This document shows, piece by piece, positions 32,563 through 40,885 of a stretch of 64,000 bases of DNA (position 1 is its first letter; each line of letters starts with the position of its first letter). Origin of the DNA: Acuticoccus yangtzensis (GTDB taxonomy: Bacteria; Pseudomonadota; Alphaproteobacteria; Rhizobiales; Amorphaceae); NCBI RefSeq assembly GCF_001927245.1, contig NZ_MJUX01000001.1, forward strand, positions 682,001-746,000. Direction: 5' to 3'. The notes under the pieces are model-generated. The model did not search any database and had not been told where the DNA came from. It was given only the letters and a program-made list of their open reading frames with translations. A program made the position numbers and the translations under genes.

Positions 32563-33942
32563 ATGAACGTCCGCACCGCGCTCCTGGCCAACCGCGCACT
32601 CGGCTGTGCCACCGCACTCGCCACGCTGATGGCCGCCTCCGCCGCCTGGTCCCAGGAGGCGCCCGACGCTTGCGCCACCGCGCCCGACGCGCCGGCCCAC
32701 CACCACATCCCGGCGAGTGCCGACACCGTCCACTGGGGCTACTTCTCCAAGACGCTGGAGCCGGCCGCGACCGTCCATTCGGGGGATCTCGTCACCATCG
32801 AGACGCTGACCCACCACGCCAATGACGACGCCTCGCGCATGGTCGACGGTGATCCCGGTGCGGAAAGCGTGTTCCACTGGGAGGCGGGCGAAAAGGGCGT
32901 CGATCGCCGCGGAGCGGGTCCGGTCGACGCCTCGATCCACGGGCGCGGTGCCGGTGAAGGCTTCGGCGTCCACATCCTCACCGGGCCGATCTACGTTTGC
33001 GGCGCCGAGCCCGGCGACGTCCTGAAGGTCGAGATCCTGGACCTTGCCCCCCGCCCCTCCGCCAACCCGGACTTCGCAGGCCGCACCTTCGGCTCCAACG
33101 CGGCCGCCTGGTGGGGCTACCACTATGGCGACTTCATCGGCGGCGAGGAGGCCAAGCGCGAGGTCATCACGATCTACGAGCTGGACGCCACCGGCAAGGA
33201 GGACTGGGCGAAAGCCGTCTACAGCTTCAAGTGGACGCCGCAGACCGATCCCGACGGCGTCACCCACGAGATGATCGACTATCCGGGCGTTCCGGTCGAT
33301 CACTCCACCGTGGAGGAGGTCGAGGGTGTGCTGGAGGGCGTGCGCGTGCCGATCCGCCCGCACTTCGGCACGATGGGCGTCGCCCCGGCCCAGGCGGACT
33401 TCGTCGATTCCATCCCGCCCTCGTCCTTCGGCGGCAACATCGACAACTGGCGCGTCGGCGCGGGCGGGACGATGTATTATCCGATCGCCGTTCCGGGTGC
33501 GCTTCTGTCGGCGGGCGACCCCCACGCCGCGCAGGGCGATTCCGAGCTCGCCGGCACCGCGATCGAAACCTCGCTCACCGGCCTCGTGCGCGTGACCCTG
33601 GTGAAGGCGGACGAGCTGGAGGGCACACCCATCGCCGGGCTCGACTTCCCGCTGCTTGAGACCGCGAACGAGTGGGTCGTCCACGGCTTTTCCTACGCGG
33701 ACTATCTGGACGACCTCGGCGAGAGCGCGCAGAGCGACATCTACGGCAAGTCCTCCGTCGACGGTGCCATGCGCGACGCCTTCCGCAAGATGCGCGCCTT
33801 CCTCATGACCGCCTACGGCCTGTCCGAAGACGAGGCCATTTCGCTGATGTCCGTCGCCTCGGACTTCGGCGTGACGCAGGTGGTGGACGGCAATTGGGGC
33901 GTCCACGGCGTGCTCGAAAAGCGCGTTTTCGCCGGCCGCTGA
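32563..33942 (+). CDS. Exported acetamidase/formamidase family protein
   Basis: A 459-residue protein of the FmdA/AmdA family with a typical Sec signal peptide (residues 1-30, cleavage near AAWSQ). Family segments include VHWGYFSKTLEPAATVHSGD, VHILTGPIYVCGAEPGDVLK, RPHFGTMGVAP, and GGTMYYPIAVPGALLSAGDP followed by HAAQGDSE. Characterised members are cytosolic, hydrolysing formamide or short amides to ammonia and the acid, so predicted export is notable. The family also includes longer variants of unknown substrate in marine bacteria. The gene stands alone, followed by GC-rich hairpins. Confidence 0.87.
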   Translation: MNVRTALLANRALGCATALATLMAASAAWSQEAPDACATAPDAPAHHHIPASADTVHWGYFSKTLEPAATVHSGDLVTIETLTHHANDDASRMVDGDPGAESVFHWEAGEKGVDRRGAGPVDASIHGRGAGEGFGVHILTGPIYVCGAEPGDVLKVEILDLAPRPSANPDFAGRTFGSNAAAWWGYHYGDFIGGEEAKREVITIYELDATGKEDWAKAVYSFKWTPQTDPDGVTHEMIDYPGVPVDHSTVEEVEGVLEGVRVPIRPHFGTMGVAPAQADFVDSIPPSSFGGNIDNWRVGAGGTMYYPIAVPGALLSAGDPHAAQGDSELAGTAIETSLTGLVRVTLVKADELEGTPIAGLDFPLLETANEWVVHGFSYADYLDDLGESAQSDIYGKSSVDGAMRDAFRKMRAFLMTAYGLSEDEAISLMSVASDFGVTQVVDGNWGVHGVLEKRVFAGR

Positions 33943-33997
33943 GGCCGCATCGCGGGGGCCGGCCCTTCGCGCCGGTCCCTGCTGCATCCGCCGCGGC

Positions 33998-34027
33998 GGG
34001 CCGCCGTAGCGGGGGCGCCGGCGGCCC
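33998..34027. terminator. GC-rich hairpin between convergent genes
   Basis: GGGCCGCCG (33998-34006) pairs perfectly with CGGCGGCCC (34019-34027). A second, weaker GGGCCGGC/GCCGGTCC stem lies at about 33957-33979. They separate the amidase and glycosyltransferase gene ends. No T-tract is present. Confidence 0.45.
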
Positions 34028-34060
34028 CTCTCCTGTGAGCGGTCCGCGCGGCGCGCCATC

Positions 34061-35116
34061 TCAGTGCAGGGTCCGCGCGCCGGTGTGGCCGGTCCGGATC
34101 GGGGCCATGAAGCCTTCCGCCCCGTTCTGCATGCGCAGCAGAAGCCCGTTCCAGTCGGCCGCAAAGCGCGCCGCCGCATCCGGCGCCAGCGGTCCGGGCA
34201 CGGCCGCGCCGGTGATCGACATCGTCGACAACGCGTCCGCCCACCCCGCAACCGTGTTGGACAAGACGCGGATCGCCCCGTTCGCGATGTGATCGGACAG
34301 GCCGTCCGTGCGCGGGCACATGATCGTGCGCCCCGCAGCGAACGCCTTCAAGGCGACCACACCGAACGGCTCCCAACGCGACGGGAGGGCAATCACATCG
34401 CAGGTGCCGATGGCAGCCGAGTCCGCCGTCGGCGCATGGAACGAGATATCCGGCCGGTCGCCTGCGAGCTGGCGCAGCAGCGGCTCCTCCGATCCCTTGC
34501 CGAAGATGTTGAGCCGCACCTGATCGACCTGCAACTCGCGCACGGCGCGGACCAGAATGTCGAAGCCTTTCTGGATCTCCAGCCGGCCGATCCCGCCGAC
34601 GACCAGCGGGCCGGAGCGGCGCGGCGCGGCGAGACCGCGAAACGGGTCGAGATCGACACACGGGGCGATCATCACCAGCGCGTCGGGCACAGCGAAGCCC
34701 TTGCGCACGAGCCAGCCGGCTTGCGGACGGCTCACCGCGACCACCTGATCGAACATGGCGAAGGCGGCATTCATCAGCGCGTCGAAGCGCCGGTGGTTGT
34801 CGATGTTGTGGGCCGCGAAGGCCTCCGAATAGGTGTGCTCGACGTGCACGATCGGCGTATCCGGATAGCGCCCGCGGAGCGCCGAGAGCACCGGCAGGCT
34901 TTCCCAGCTGATGACGAGGTGGGACACGATCACGTCCGCGTCCACCTTGAGCATCCCCCGCCCGGCGATCGCCTTCGGGGCATCCGCGCCGAGCGAGAGG
35001 GGCCGCACCGAATGGCGCGCCACGCGCTTCAGCCGCTCGCAGGCGGCCATGTGATCGACCATCTGGTGCACGCTGCTGTCGGCAGCCTCGTCGATGAGGT
35101 GCGTCACGGCGATCAT
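34061..35116 (-). CDS. Glycosyltransferase family 4 protein
   Basis: A 351-residue GT-B glycosyltransferase. The C-terminal nucleotide-sugar domain is evident in VVGGIGRLEIQKGFDILVRA, LNIFGKGSEEPLL, and ALPSRWEPFGVVALKAFAAG. In the usual EPFG-x4-E signature the second glutamate is replaced by lysine (EPFGVVALK), which may affect ribose binding. The N-terminal domain has SHLVISWESLPVLSALRGRY. The ATG at 35116 (GGAGAC upstream) is preferred over the frame start at 35218. It is not in a polysaccharide cluster; the acceptor and the sugar are unknown. Confidence 0.86.
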   Translation of the reverse strand: MIAVTHLIDEAADSSVHQMVDHMAACERLKRVARHSVRPLSLGADAPKAIAGRGMLKVDADVIVSHLVISWESLPVLSALRGRYPDTPIVHVEHTYSEAFAAHNIDNHRRFDALMNAAFAMFDQVVAVSRPQAGWLVRKGFAVPDALVMIAPCVDLDPFRGLAAPRRSGPLVVGGIGRLEIQKGFDILVRAVRELQVDQVRLNIFGKGSEEPLLRQLAGDRPDISFHAPTADSAAIGTCDVIALPSRWEPFGVVALKAFAAGRTIMCPRTDGLSDHIANGAIRVLSNTVAGWADALSTMSITGAAVPGPLAPDAAARFAADWNGLLLRMQNGAEGFMAPIRTGHTGARTLH

Positions 35117-35315
35117 CGAGGGTCTCCGTCCTGGTGCGCAACTGAGGGATGGGGCCGGATCGAGCCCGCCTGCAGCGACACCGTCCGCCGGGCACTCGCC
35201 CGCGTCGGTGGTCACCATCTGGTCAGTCCCCGTCCCGTTCGCTCTTTATGTACGAGATGCATCCGGCAAGGGTTGGGCGACTCCGGCGGATTTAATGCTC
35301 TTCAGACTACGCGCC

Positions 35316-35352
35316 CTATCCTTTTGGATAGTCAGGAGAGAGAACCCTCTCC
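35316..35352 (-). terminator. Two short hairpins after the hybrid kinase gene
   Basis: GGAGAG/CTCTCC (35335-35340 with 35347-35352) and CTATCC/GGATAG with a TTTT loop (35316-35331) lie just downstream of the kinase stop on the minus strand. Both stems are perfect but only 6 bp long. Confidence 0.45.
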
Positions 35353-35356
35353 GGCG

Positions 35357-38122
35357 TCAGGCGGACGCCGCGGCCTCTCGCTCCGAAATCCTCTCCACGG
35401 CGCAATCCAGCGCCTGAAGGGCGGGGCCGGCCGCCTCTTGGAATGCGCCGATGAGAGGGAGGGCGAACTCCGCCTCGCCCTCCACACAGGACTCCTCCAG
35501 CGTGGCGAGGATGTCTTGCAGGCCGACCAGGCCGAAGATGGCGGCCGACCCGCAGGTCTTGTGCGCGGTGCGGCCGAGGGCGGGAAGATCGCCCGCCTCC
35601 GCCTCGGTCCTGAGGGCGGCCAGCGTCTCGTCGAGCTCGATGCGGAAGGCGTCGACCTGTGCCGCGAATGCCGCCGGCGGGATGATGCTGAGGAGTTCGT
35701 CCAGCACCGCGCGGTCGACCACGTCGCCGTCGTCCCGCGCATCTCCCTGTGCGTCGTCGTCACAGAACGCGGCCGCGGCGCCGGGGGGCCGAGGCGTGGC
35801 GGCCGGCGCGGAAGGCGTCCCCCCTTCGCCGAGACCCGCAAAGGCCGGGAGGCGTTCGAGGAGGCCGGTCAGGTTCTTGAAACGCAGGGGCTTCAAGAGG
35901 CAGTCTTCCATTCCTGCGCGCCGCGCTTCGGCCTGCTCCTCCGGCATCGCCTGCGCCGTCAGGCCGATGATCGGCACATCGGCGGACCGGCCGCTGCCGG
36001 CGCGGATGCGGCGTGTGGCCTCCAGCCCGTCCACATGCGGCATCCGCAGATCCATGAGAATGAGGTCGAACCTCTCGCGGTCCGCCCGCACCACGCCGAT
36101 GAAGCCATCCGCCGCCTCCGTCACGCGGCAACCCGCCTGTTGCAGCATCTGCCGCGCGGCGAAGCGGTTGGTCTCGTTGTCCTCCACAAGGAGAACGCTG
36201 GGCGCGGTGCCCGGAGCCTGCGGATGCGGCTCGCCGTCCGGCGCATCCGCCTCCTGCGCGGCCGCCAGCACCGGCCGTCGCGCGCCCGCCGCAGGTCCCG
36301 GTACGGCCGCACCCACGTCGGGCGCCTCGGCGGTGAAGGCGAGCGGCAGGCGCACCGTGAAGGCGCTGCCATAGCCGGGGTCGCTCTTCACGGTGATCGC
36401 CCCGCCCATCGCCTCGACGATCCGCCGGCAGATGGAAAGGCCGAGCCCGTAGCCCGAAACCGTCCGCTTGTAGGACGGATCCAGCGTCACGAAATCCTCG
36501 AAAATGCGCTCCAGATCGTCGGAGGCGATGCCGATGCCGGTGTCACGCACGGTGAGCACGACCGTATGAAGCCGCCCGTCGAGCACATTGCGGCGCGTGT
36601 CCTCAAGCCGCGCGCCGATCGTGATGACCCCCCCTTCGGTGAATTTGACGGCATTGCCGACGAGGTTGAGGAGCACCTGGCCGATGCGGTGGCTGTCGCC
36701 GACAACCGCCGTGTCAGGCAGCCGCACGTCGCGCCGCAACGTGTTGTGCCGCGCCTCGGCCAGCGGCAGGTTGATCCGCTCCATCTCCTCCAGCAAGCCG
36801 ACGAGACTGAAGGGTTGCCGCTTGAAGCTCAGCCGCCCCGACTCGATGCGCGTCACGTCGAGCACATCGTCGATGTGGTGCTGCAGGATTTCGCCCGAGC
36901 GGGTGGCGGTGTCGACATAGCGGCGCTGCAACGGGGAGAGCGCCGTCGCCCCGAGAAGGTCGAGAATGGCGAGCACGCCGTTCAACGGTGTCCGCATTTC
37001 ATGGCTCATGACGGCGAGGAACTGAGCGCGCGCCTTGGCGGCGGCAAGCGCCTTGTCGCGCGCGGCGGTCAATTCCATCTCGGTCTCCAGCCGCTCGGTG
37101 ATGTCGCGGACATAGGCGAGGAAGATCTGCCCCTGGGGTGCGGTCGCCGCGGCGAGCGCCATTTCGATCGGGAAGACGGTGCCGTTGGCGCGCTGCGCGT
37201 CGAGCTGGACACGCCCGCGCCCGACCAACCGACCCACTCCGGTCTCTTTGTAGCGATGCAGACTGTTGCGATGCTGGGCGCGGCGCTCGGCCGGAACGAT
37301 GAGGTCCTCCACCTTTGCGCCGATGGCCACCGCACGCGAATACCCGAAGATTTCCGCCGCGGCCGGATTGAAGTCGATGATCCGCCCGTCCGCATCGGTG
37401 ATCACGATGGCGTTCGGCGACGAGTTGATGGTCGTCTGGAATCGCTCGGCGCTGAGGCGCACCTCGTCCGCCCGGCGATTGGCGACCCTGTTCAGCCGCA
37501 CCAACGCGGCGAGCGACACCATCAGAAGGACGATCAGCGTGGCCGCGATGAGGGCGGTGCGCACCAGCAGAGTGCTGAATTCGACGCGGCGGGCATCGGA
37601 CGCGACGGCGAACTGACGGATGCCGCGCAGCGAGATCGCCCGCAGATCCGGCCGGACCGCGTCGAACCGATCGAGCATGAGGGGGAGCGACGCGCCGAGC
37701 TCGGCATCGTTGCCGTCGATGGCGGGGATGCTGCGGTCGAGCGCATCGCGGATGCCGCTCAGGCGGTTGCGCATCTCGTCATCGGCGATCAGCGGCTCGA
37801 ACACGGCGCCGTGGCTCAGCGTGGCGGCGCGGCTATAGAAGATGTCGAACCGCTGGCGCAGGTCCGCCAAGCTCTCCTCGTCCTCCGGAGAGGCGGTGCG
37901 CAACGCATTCAGCAGGGTGTAATATTCGACTTCGAACTGGGCGAGGGTCCATTGGACATTGTCGCGCGAGGTGGCCTGAAGGCTCTTCAGCTCGGCGACG
38001 ATCTCCACCGCGAACAGCGACAGCGCCGCGACGAGGGCGGCGCCGAGACAGCCGGCGGCGAGCCCCGCGCCGAGGCGCGACGGACCCTTCCGCCAAGCGT
38101 TTCTGATGCGGGATCTAATCAA
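35357..38122 (-). CDS. Hybrid sensor histidine kinase: TM-sensor-PAS-HisKA-HATPase-REC-HPt
   Basis: A 921-residue membrane kinase. Helices at about 18-43 and 184-208 flank a 140-residue periplasmic helical region. PAS spans about 228-340 (NSSPNAIVITDADGRIIDFN). HisKA has His374 in MSHEMRTPLNG, and the ATPase domain shows NLVGNAVKFTEGG, DTGIGI and GYGLGLSICRRIVE. A receiver domain has Asp691 in LILMDLRMP, and a C-terminal HPt has His854 in RTAHKTCGSAAIF. This gives an internal His-Asp-His phosphorelay. Its start overlaps the end of the molybdopterin-fold gene by 8 bp, and a NarL-type regulator gene lies upstream in the same orientation as likely final acceptor. Confidence 0.94.
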   Translation of the reverse strand: MIRSRIRNAWRKGPSRLGAGLAAGCLGAALVAALSLFAVEIVAELKSLQATSRDNVQWTLAQFEVEYYTLLNALRTASPEDEESLADLRQRFDIFYSRAATLSHGAVFEPLIADDEMRNRLSGIRDALDRSIPAIDGNDAELGASLPLMLDRFDAVRPDLRAISLRGIRQFAVASDARRVEFSTLLVRTALIAATLIVLLMVSLAALVRLNRVANRRADEVRLSAERFQTTINSSPNAIVITDADGRIIDFNPAAAEIFGYSRAVAIGAKVEDLIVPAERRAQHRNSLHRYKETGVGRLVGRGRVQLDAQRANGTVFPIEMALAAATAPQGQIFLAYVRDITERLETEMELTAARDKALAAAKARAQFLAVMSHEMRTPLNGVLAILDLLGATALSPLQRRYVDTATRSGEILQHHIDDVLDVTRIESGRLSFKRQPFSLVGLLEEMERINLPLAEARHNTLRRDVRLPDTAVVGDSHRIGQVLLNLVGNAVKFTEGGVITIGARLEDTRRNVLDGRLHTVVLTVRDTGIGIASDDLERIFEDFVTLDPSYKRTVSGYGLGLSICRRIVEAMGGAITVKSDPGYGSAFTVRLPLAFTAEAPDVGAAVPGPAAGARRPVLAAAQEADAPDGEPHPQAPGTAPSVLLVEDNETNRFAARQMLQQAGCRVTEAADGFIGVVRADRERFDLILMDLRMPHVDGLEATRRIRAGSGRSADVPIIGLTAQAMPEEQAEARRAGMEDCLLKPLRFKNLTGLLERLPAFAGLGEGGTPSAPAATPRPPGAAAAFCDDDAQGDARDDGDVVDRAVLDELLSIIPPAAFAAQVDAFRIELDETLAALRTEAEAGDLPALGRTAHKTCGSAAIFGLVGLQDILATLEESCVEGEAEFALPLIGAFQEAAGPALQALDCAVERISEREAAASA

Positions 38123-38627
38123 GGATCTCCAGCTCGGAGAGCTGCCATATACTGCGGGTGTAGATCACCTCTGAGCGATAGGCCGCGTCGCTGTCGTAGG
38201 GATAGACGATCCAGAGCGGCCCCTTGTCCCGCACGGACATCGGGTGGCCGTCCAGCGCATAGGCGACGAGCGCGGCATCCGTCGTCTCCTCGTCCAGCGG
38301 GATATCGATCGCATAGTCGTTGAGGGCGATGGCGCGAACGCGCGTGCCGCTCGCCCCGGCGGCCGCCAGAAGATCGCGCAGAAGCACGCCCTCGAAGGTA
38401 TGGGGACCGTCGGTCCAGATGGTTCCGGTGCGGTAGCGTTCCGCCGGCAGGCTCCGCAGCGTCTCGAGGTCGAGGCGGATGGTCGGGCGATCCTGTGCAC
38501 CGCCGCCGGCGTCCGTCATCGTCAGCACCACGGCGCCCGACGGTACCGGCAGACTGTTGGCCTCGGCGGCCTGCGACAGCGTGAGGACGCCTGTCAGAAC
38601 CATCACGATATGAATGATTGTGCGCAC
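38115..38627 (-). CDS. Exported molybdopterin-oxidoreductase-fold protein, probably non-catalytic sensor
   Basis: A 170-residue protein whose signal peptide (TIIHIVMVLTGVLTLSQAAE) is followed by a small SUOX/YedY-like domain: TFEGVLLRDLLAAAG, VRAIALNDYAIDIPLDE, and GPLWIVYPYDSD. The enzymes of this fold ligate molybdenum through a conserved cysteine; the mature protein here has no cysteine at all, and the W-x-G-V-x-L-x-x-L region reads HTFEGVLLRDLL. A catalytic role is therefore unlikely. The GTG start at 38627 gives a standard leader; an ATG at 38657 is possible. It overlaps the hybrid kinase gene by 8 bp, suggesting it feeds a periplasmic signal to that kinase. Confidence 0.75.
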   Translation of the reverse strand: MRTIIHIVMVLTGVLTLSQAAEANSLPVPSGAVVLTMTDAGGGAQDRPTIRLDLETLRSLPAERYRTGTIWTDGPHTFEGVLLRDLLAAAGASGTRVRAIALNDYAIDIPLDEETTDAALVAYALDGHPMSVRDKGPLWIVYPYDSDAAYRSEVIYTRSIWQLSELEILD

Positions 38628-38761
38628 GGGACACCTATCTTGCGTGAAGTCGCGCATCGTACCGCGAGGTCGCTCGCAGCGTCCGGCTTCATCGGGATCG
38701 CGGCACCTATTCAGACGTATAGGCAACGGCGAATCCGAACTGTCGCGCCCTGTCCCGTCGC

Positions 38762-39376
38762 TCAAAACAGCCCCGCTTCCTTGGCGATCATTGCCGCCTG
38801 CGTGCGATTGCGTGCCTCCAATTTGCGGCAGAGCGTCTTCACGTGCAGCTTGATCGTCACCTCCTGAAGGGCGAGGTCGCGGGCAATCTCCTTGTTGGAC
38901 TTGCCCTGCGCCAAGCCCTGCAACACCTCGCGCTCACGCGGGGTCAGGCGTGCGGCCAGAGGGTGCGCGTCCGCCTCTTCCTTCTCGGTCATGAAGGCGA
39001 TCGGCGCATATTGCTCGCCCGCGGCCATAAAGCGGATGGCGTGGATCAGGCTGCGCGCGGCCATGCTCTTGGGAAGGAAGCCCGCCGCGCCGGAGGCCAG
39101 CGCATCCTCCGCCACCTGACGCGAGGCGCTGCCGGACAGGATCGCGACCGGGTTGTTGAAGTTGAGCTCACGCGCCCGCGCGAGGCCCTCCAGCCCGTTC
39201 ATCCCCGGCATCTCGTAGTCCAGCAGGACGATGTCGAACGGGCCTTCGCGGGTGATGATCTCGGCCGCGGCGTCGAAATCGGAGGCGCTGACGATCTGAA
39301 AGTCCGGCTCGCCCGCGAGGTAGGCGCAAAGCGTGTCCCGGACGAGGTCGTGATCGTCTGCCAAGAGGAGTTTCAT
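38762..39376 (-). CDS. NarL/FixJ-family response regulator
   Basis: A 204-residue regulator. The receiver domain has the acidic pair in LLLADDHDLVRD, phospho-acceptor Asp53 in IVLLDYEMPG, and lysine in AAGFLPKS. The C-terminal LuxR-type helix-turn-helix reads LTPREREVLQGLAQGKSNKE then IARDLALQEVTIKLHVKTL. The ATG at 39376 gives the correct N-terminus; the frame opens at 39487. It is first in the minus-strand signalling cassette, 134 bp before the exported sensor gene, and is the likely output of the hybrid kinase phosphorelay. Target genes are unknown. Confidence 0.94.
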   Translation of the reverse strand: MKLLLADDHDLVRDTLCAYLAGEPDFQIVSASDFDAAAEIITREGPFDIVLLDYEMPGMNGLEGLARARELNFNNPVAILSGSASRQVAEDALASGAAGFLPKSMAARSLIHAIRFMAAGEQYAPIAFMTEKEEADAHPLAARLTPREREVLQGLAQGKSNKEIARDLALQEVTIKLHVKTLCRKLEARNRTQAAMIAKEAGLF

Positions 39377-39538
39377 CCCCTGCCTTCTCCATCCCCTCCC
39401 GGTCTCGGCCGGGGTGCTGCTCCGGTTCGTCGAGGTTTTGGCCCCGAAGCAGATTAGCGCATGGAAAGGCGCGGGGTGCACCTGCAATTTCGTCCAGACG
39501 TTGTATCCTTAGGACAGAACTTGTCGCTCGGGTCCCGC

Positions 39539-40693
39539 TCAGGCAGAAAGGCGGTCGATCAGGCGCGACATGAACCGTTCGCCGGCCACCATCTGATTTT
39601 CTTCGATGTACTCGTTCGCCTTGTGCGCCACGGCGATGTCGCCCGGCCCGCAGATGATCGTCGGCCAGCCCGCCTCGCGGAACATGCCGCCCTCGGTGCC
39701 GAAGGCGACGACGCCGGGGCTGGCGTTGACGCCGAGTTCGGCGACCAGCCGCTCGGCCTCGCTGCCCGGCTCCGGCATCAACGGCGGCACGTGGCTGCGC
39801 CGCTCGATGGCAATGCCCGCCCCCGCCCACTTCGCCTTCATCCCCGGCTCCACCGTCTCGCGGATGAACGCCTCATATTCGGCGATGATGGCCGCGGCAT
39901 CGTCAGGCGGCACCACGCGGATATCCGTGATGAAGCGGCAATGGTCGGCGACGATGTTGGCCGCGGTGCCGCCCTCGATCATGCCGCAATGGACGGTCGT
40001 ATAAGGCGGCACGAAGAGGCTATCGGGGTCCGCCTCCCGCGCGGCCTTCTCCATCCGCGCCTCCAGCCAGCCGATCAGCCTTGCCGCCACCATCACCGCG
40101 CTGACACCGATGTCGATGCGGCTCGAATGCACGGCATAGCCGGTCACGTCGGTATAGAAGGCGGTCGACCCCTTGTGGCCGTTGACGGGCAGCATCATCG
40201 ACGGCTCGCCGACGATCACCGCGCGCGGCTGCGGGATGGTGAGGCCCATGCGGTCGATCATCGGCTGAACGCCGCGGCAGCCGATCTCCTCGTCGTAGGA
40301 CAGGGCGATGTGGATCGGCGCCTTCAGATCGCGCTTCACCATCTCGGGCACGGCGGCCAGAACGAGGGCGTCGAACCCTTTCATATCGGCCGAGCCGCGG
40401 CCATAGAGCCGGCCGTCCCGTGCCGTCAGCGTCCAAGGGCTGGAGACCCAGGTGTCCTCTTCGGCGGGCACCACGTCGGTGTGGCCGGAGAGGATGATGC
40501 CGCCCTCCACCATCGGCCCGATGGTGGCGAAGAGCGCGGCCTTCTCCCCCGTCTCGTCCGGCACCACCGTCGCGGCGACGCCGTGGGCTGCAAGATAGTC
40601 CTTCACGAACCCGATGAGATCGAGGTTCGAGTTGGCGGACACGGTGGGGAACGCGACGAGGCGCTCCAGCATCTGGATGGCACTGAGGTTCAT
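39539..40693 (-). CDS. argE: Acetylornithine deacetylase (M20 family)
   Basis: A 384-residue di-zinc amidohydrolase. M20 metal and catalytic residues are visible: His in ILSGHTDVVP, Asp in RGSADMKGFDALV, Glu pair in LSYDEEIGCRG, Glu in VIVGEPS, and the C-terminal His in DIAVAHKANEYIE. The sequence follows the ArgE/acetylornithine deacetylase branch and would release ornithine from N-acetylornithine. Alphaproteobacteria often carry several ArgE paralogues acting on other N-acyl amino acids, and no arginine genes are adjacent, so the exact substrate remains open. It is divergent from sthA. Confidence 0.9.
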   Translation of the reverse strand: MNLSAIQMLERLVAFPTVSANSNLDLIGFVKDYLAAHGVAATVVPDETGEKAALFATIGPMVEGGIILSGHTDVVPAEEDTWVSSPWTLTARDGRLYGRGSADMKGFDALVLAAVPEMVKRDLKAPIHIALSYDEEIGCRGVQPMIDRMGLTIPQPRAVIVGEPSMMLPVNGHKGSTAFYTDVTGYAVHSSRIDIGVSAVMVAARLIGWLEARMEKAAREADPDSLFVPPYTTVHCGMIEGGTAANIVADHCRFITDIRVVPPDDAAAIIAEYEAFIRETVEPGMKAKWAGAGIAIERRSHVPPLMPEPGSEAERLVAELGVNASPGVVAFGTEGGMFREAGWPTIICGPGDIAVAHKANEYIEENQMVAGERFMSRLIDRLSA

Positions 40694-40885
40694 GCGCCAT
40701 GAGATGCGCTAAGCCACGGCGCGGTCAAGCTCCCTCAGCCGCGCACAAGGGCCGTCCCGCATCATGTCCCCGGCGGGGTGGCACGGGATTCGCCTGCCTC
40801 GCACGCAACAGCACGGCGCCGGGCGCCGTCACGATACGCACACCGCACTCTCCCACACCGGAGCGCGGCACGAGGGGAGAAGCCG

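Noticed and set aside
34064-38323. A 1419-codon plus-strand open frame antisense to the glycosyltransferase and hybrid kinase genes
   Set aside because: It is an Arg/His/Pro-rich shadow frame created by GC codon bias; it has no motifs, and the opposite strand encodes well-defined domains.
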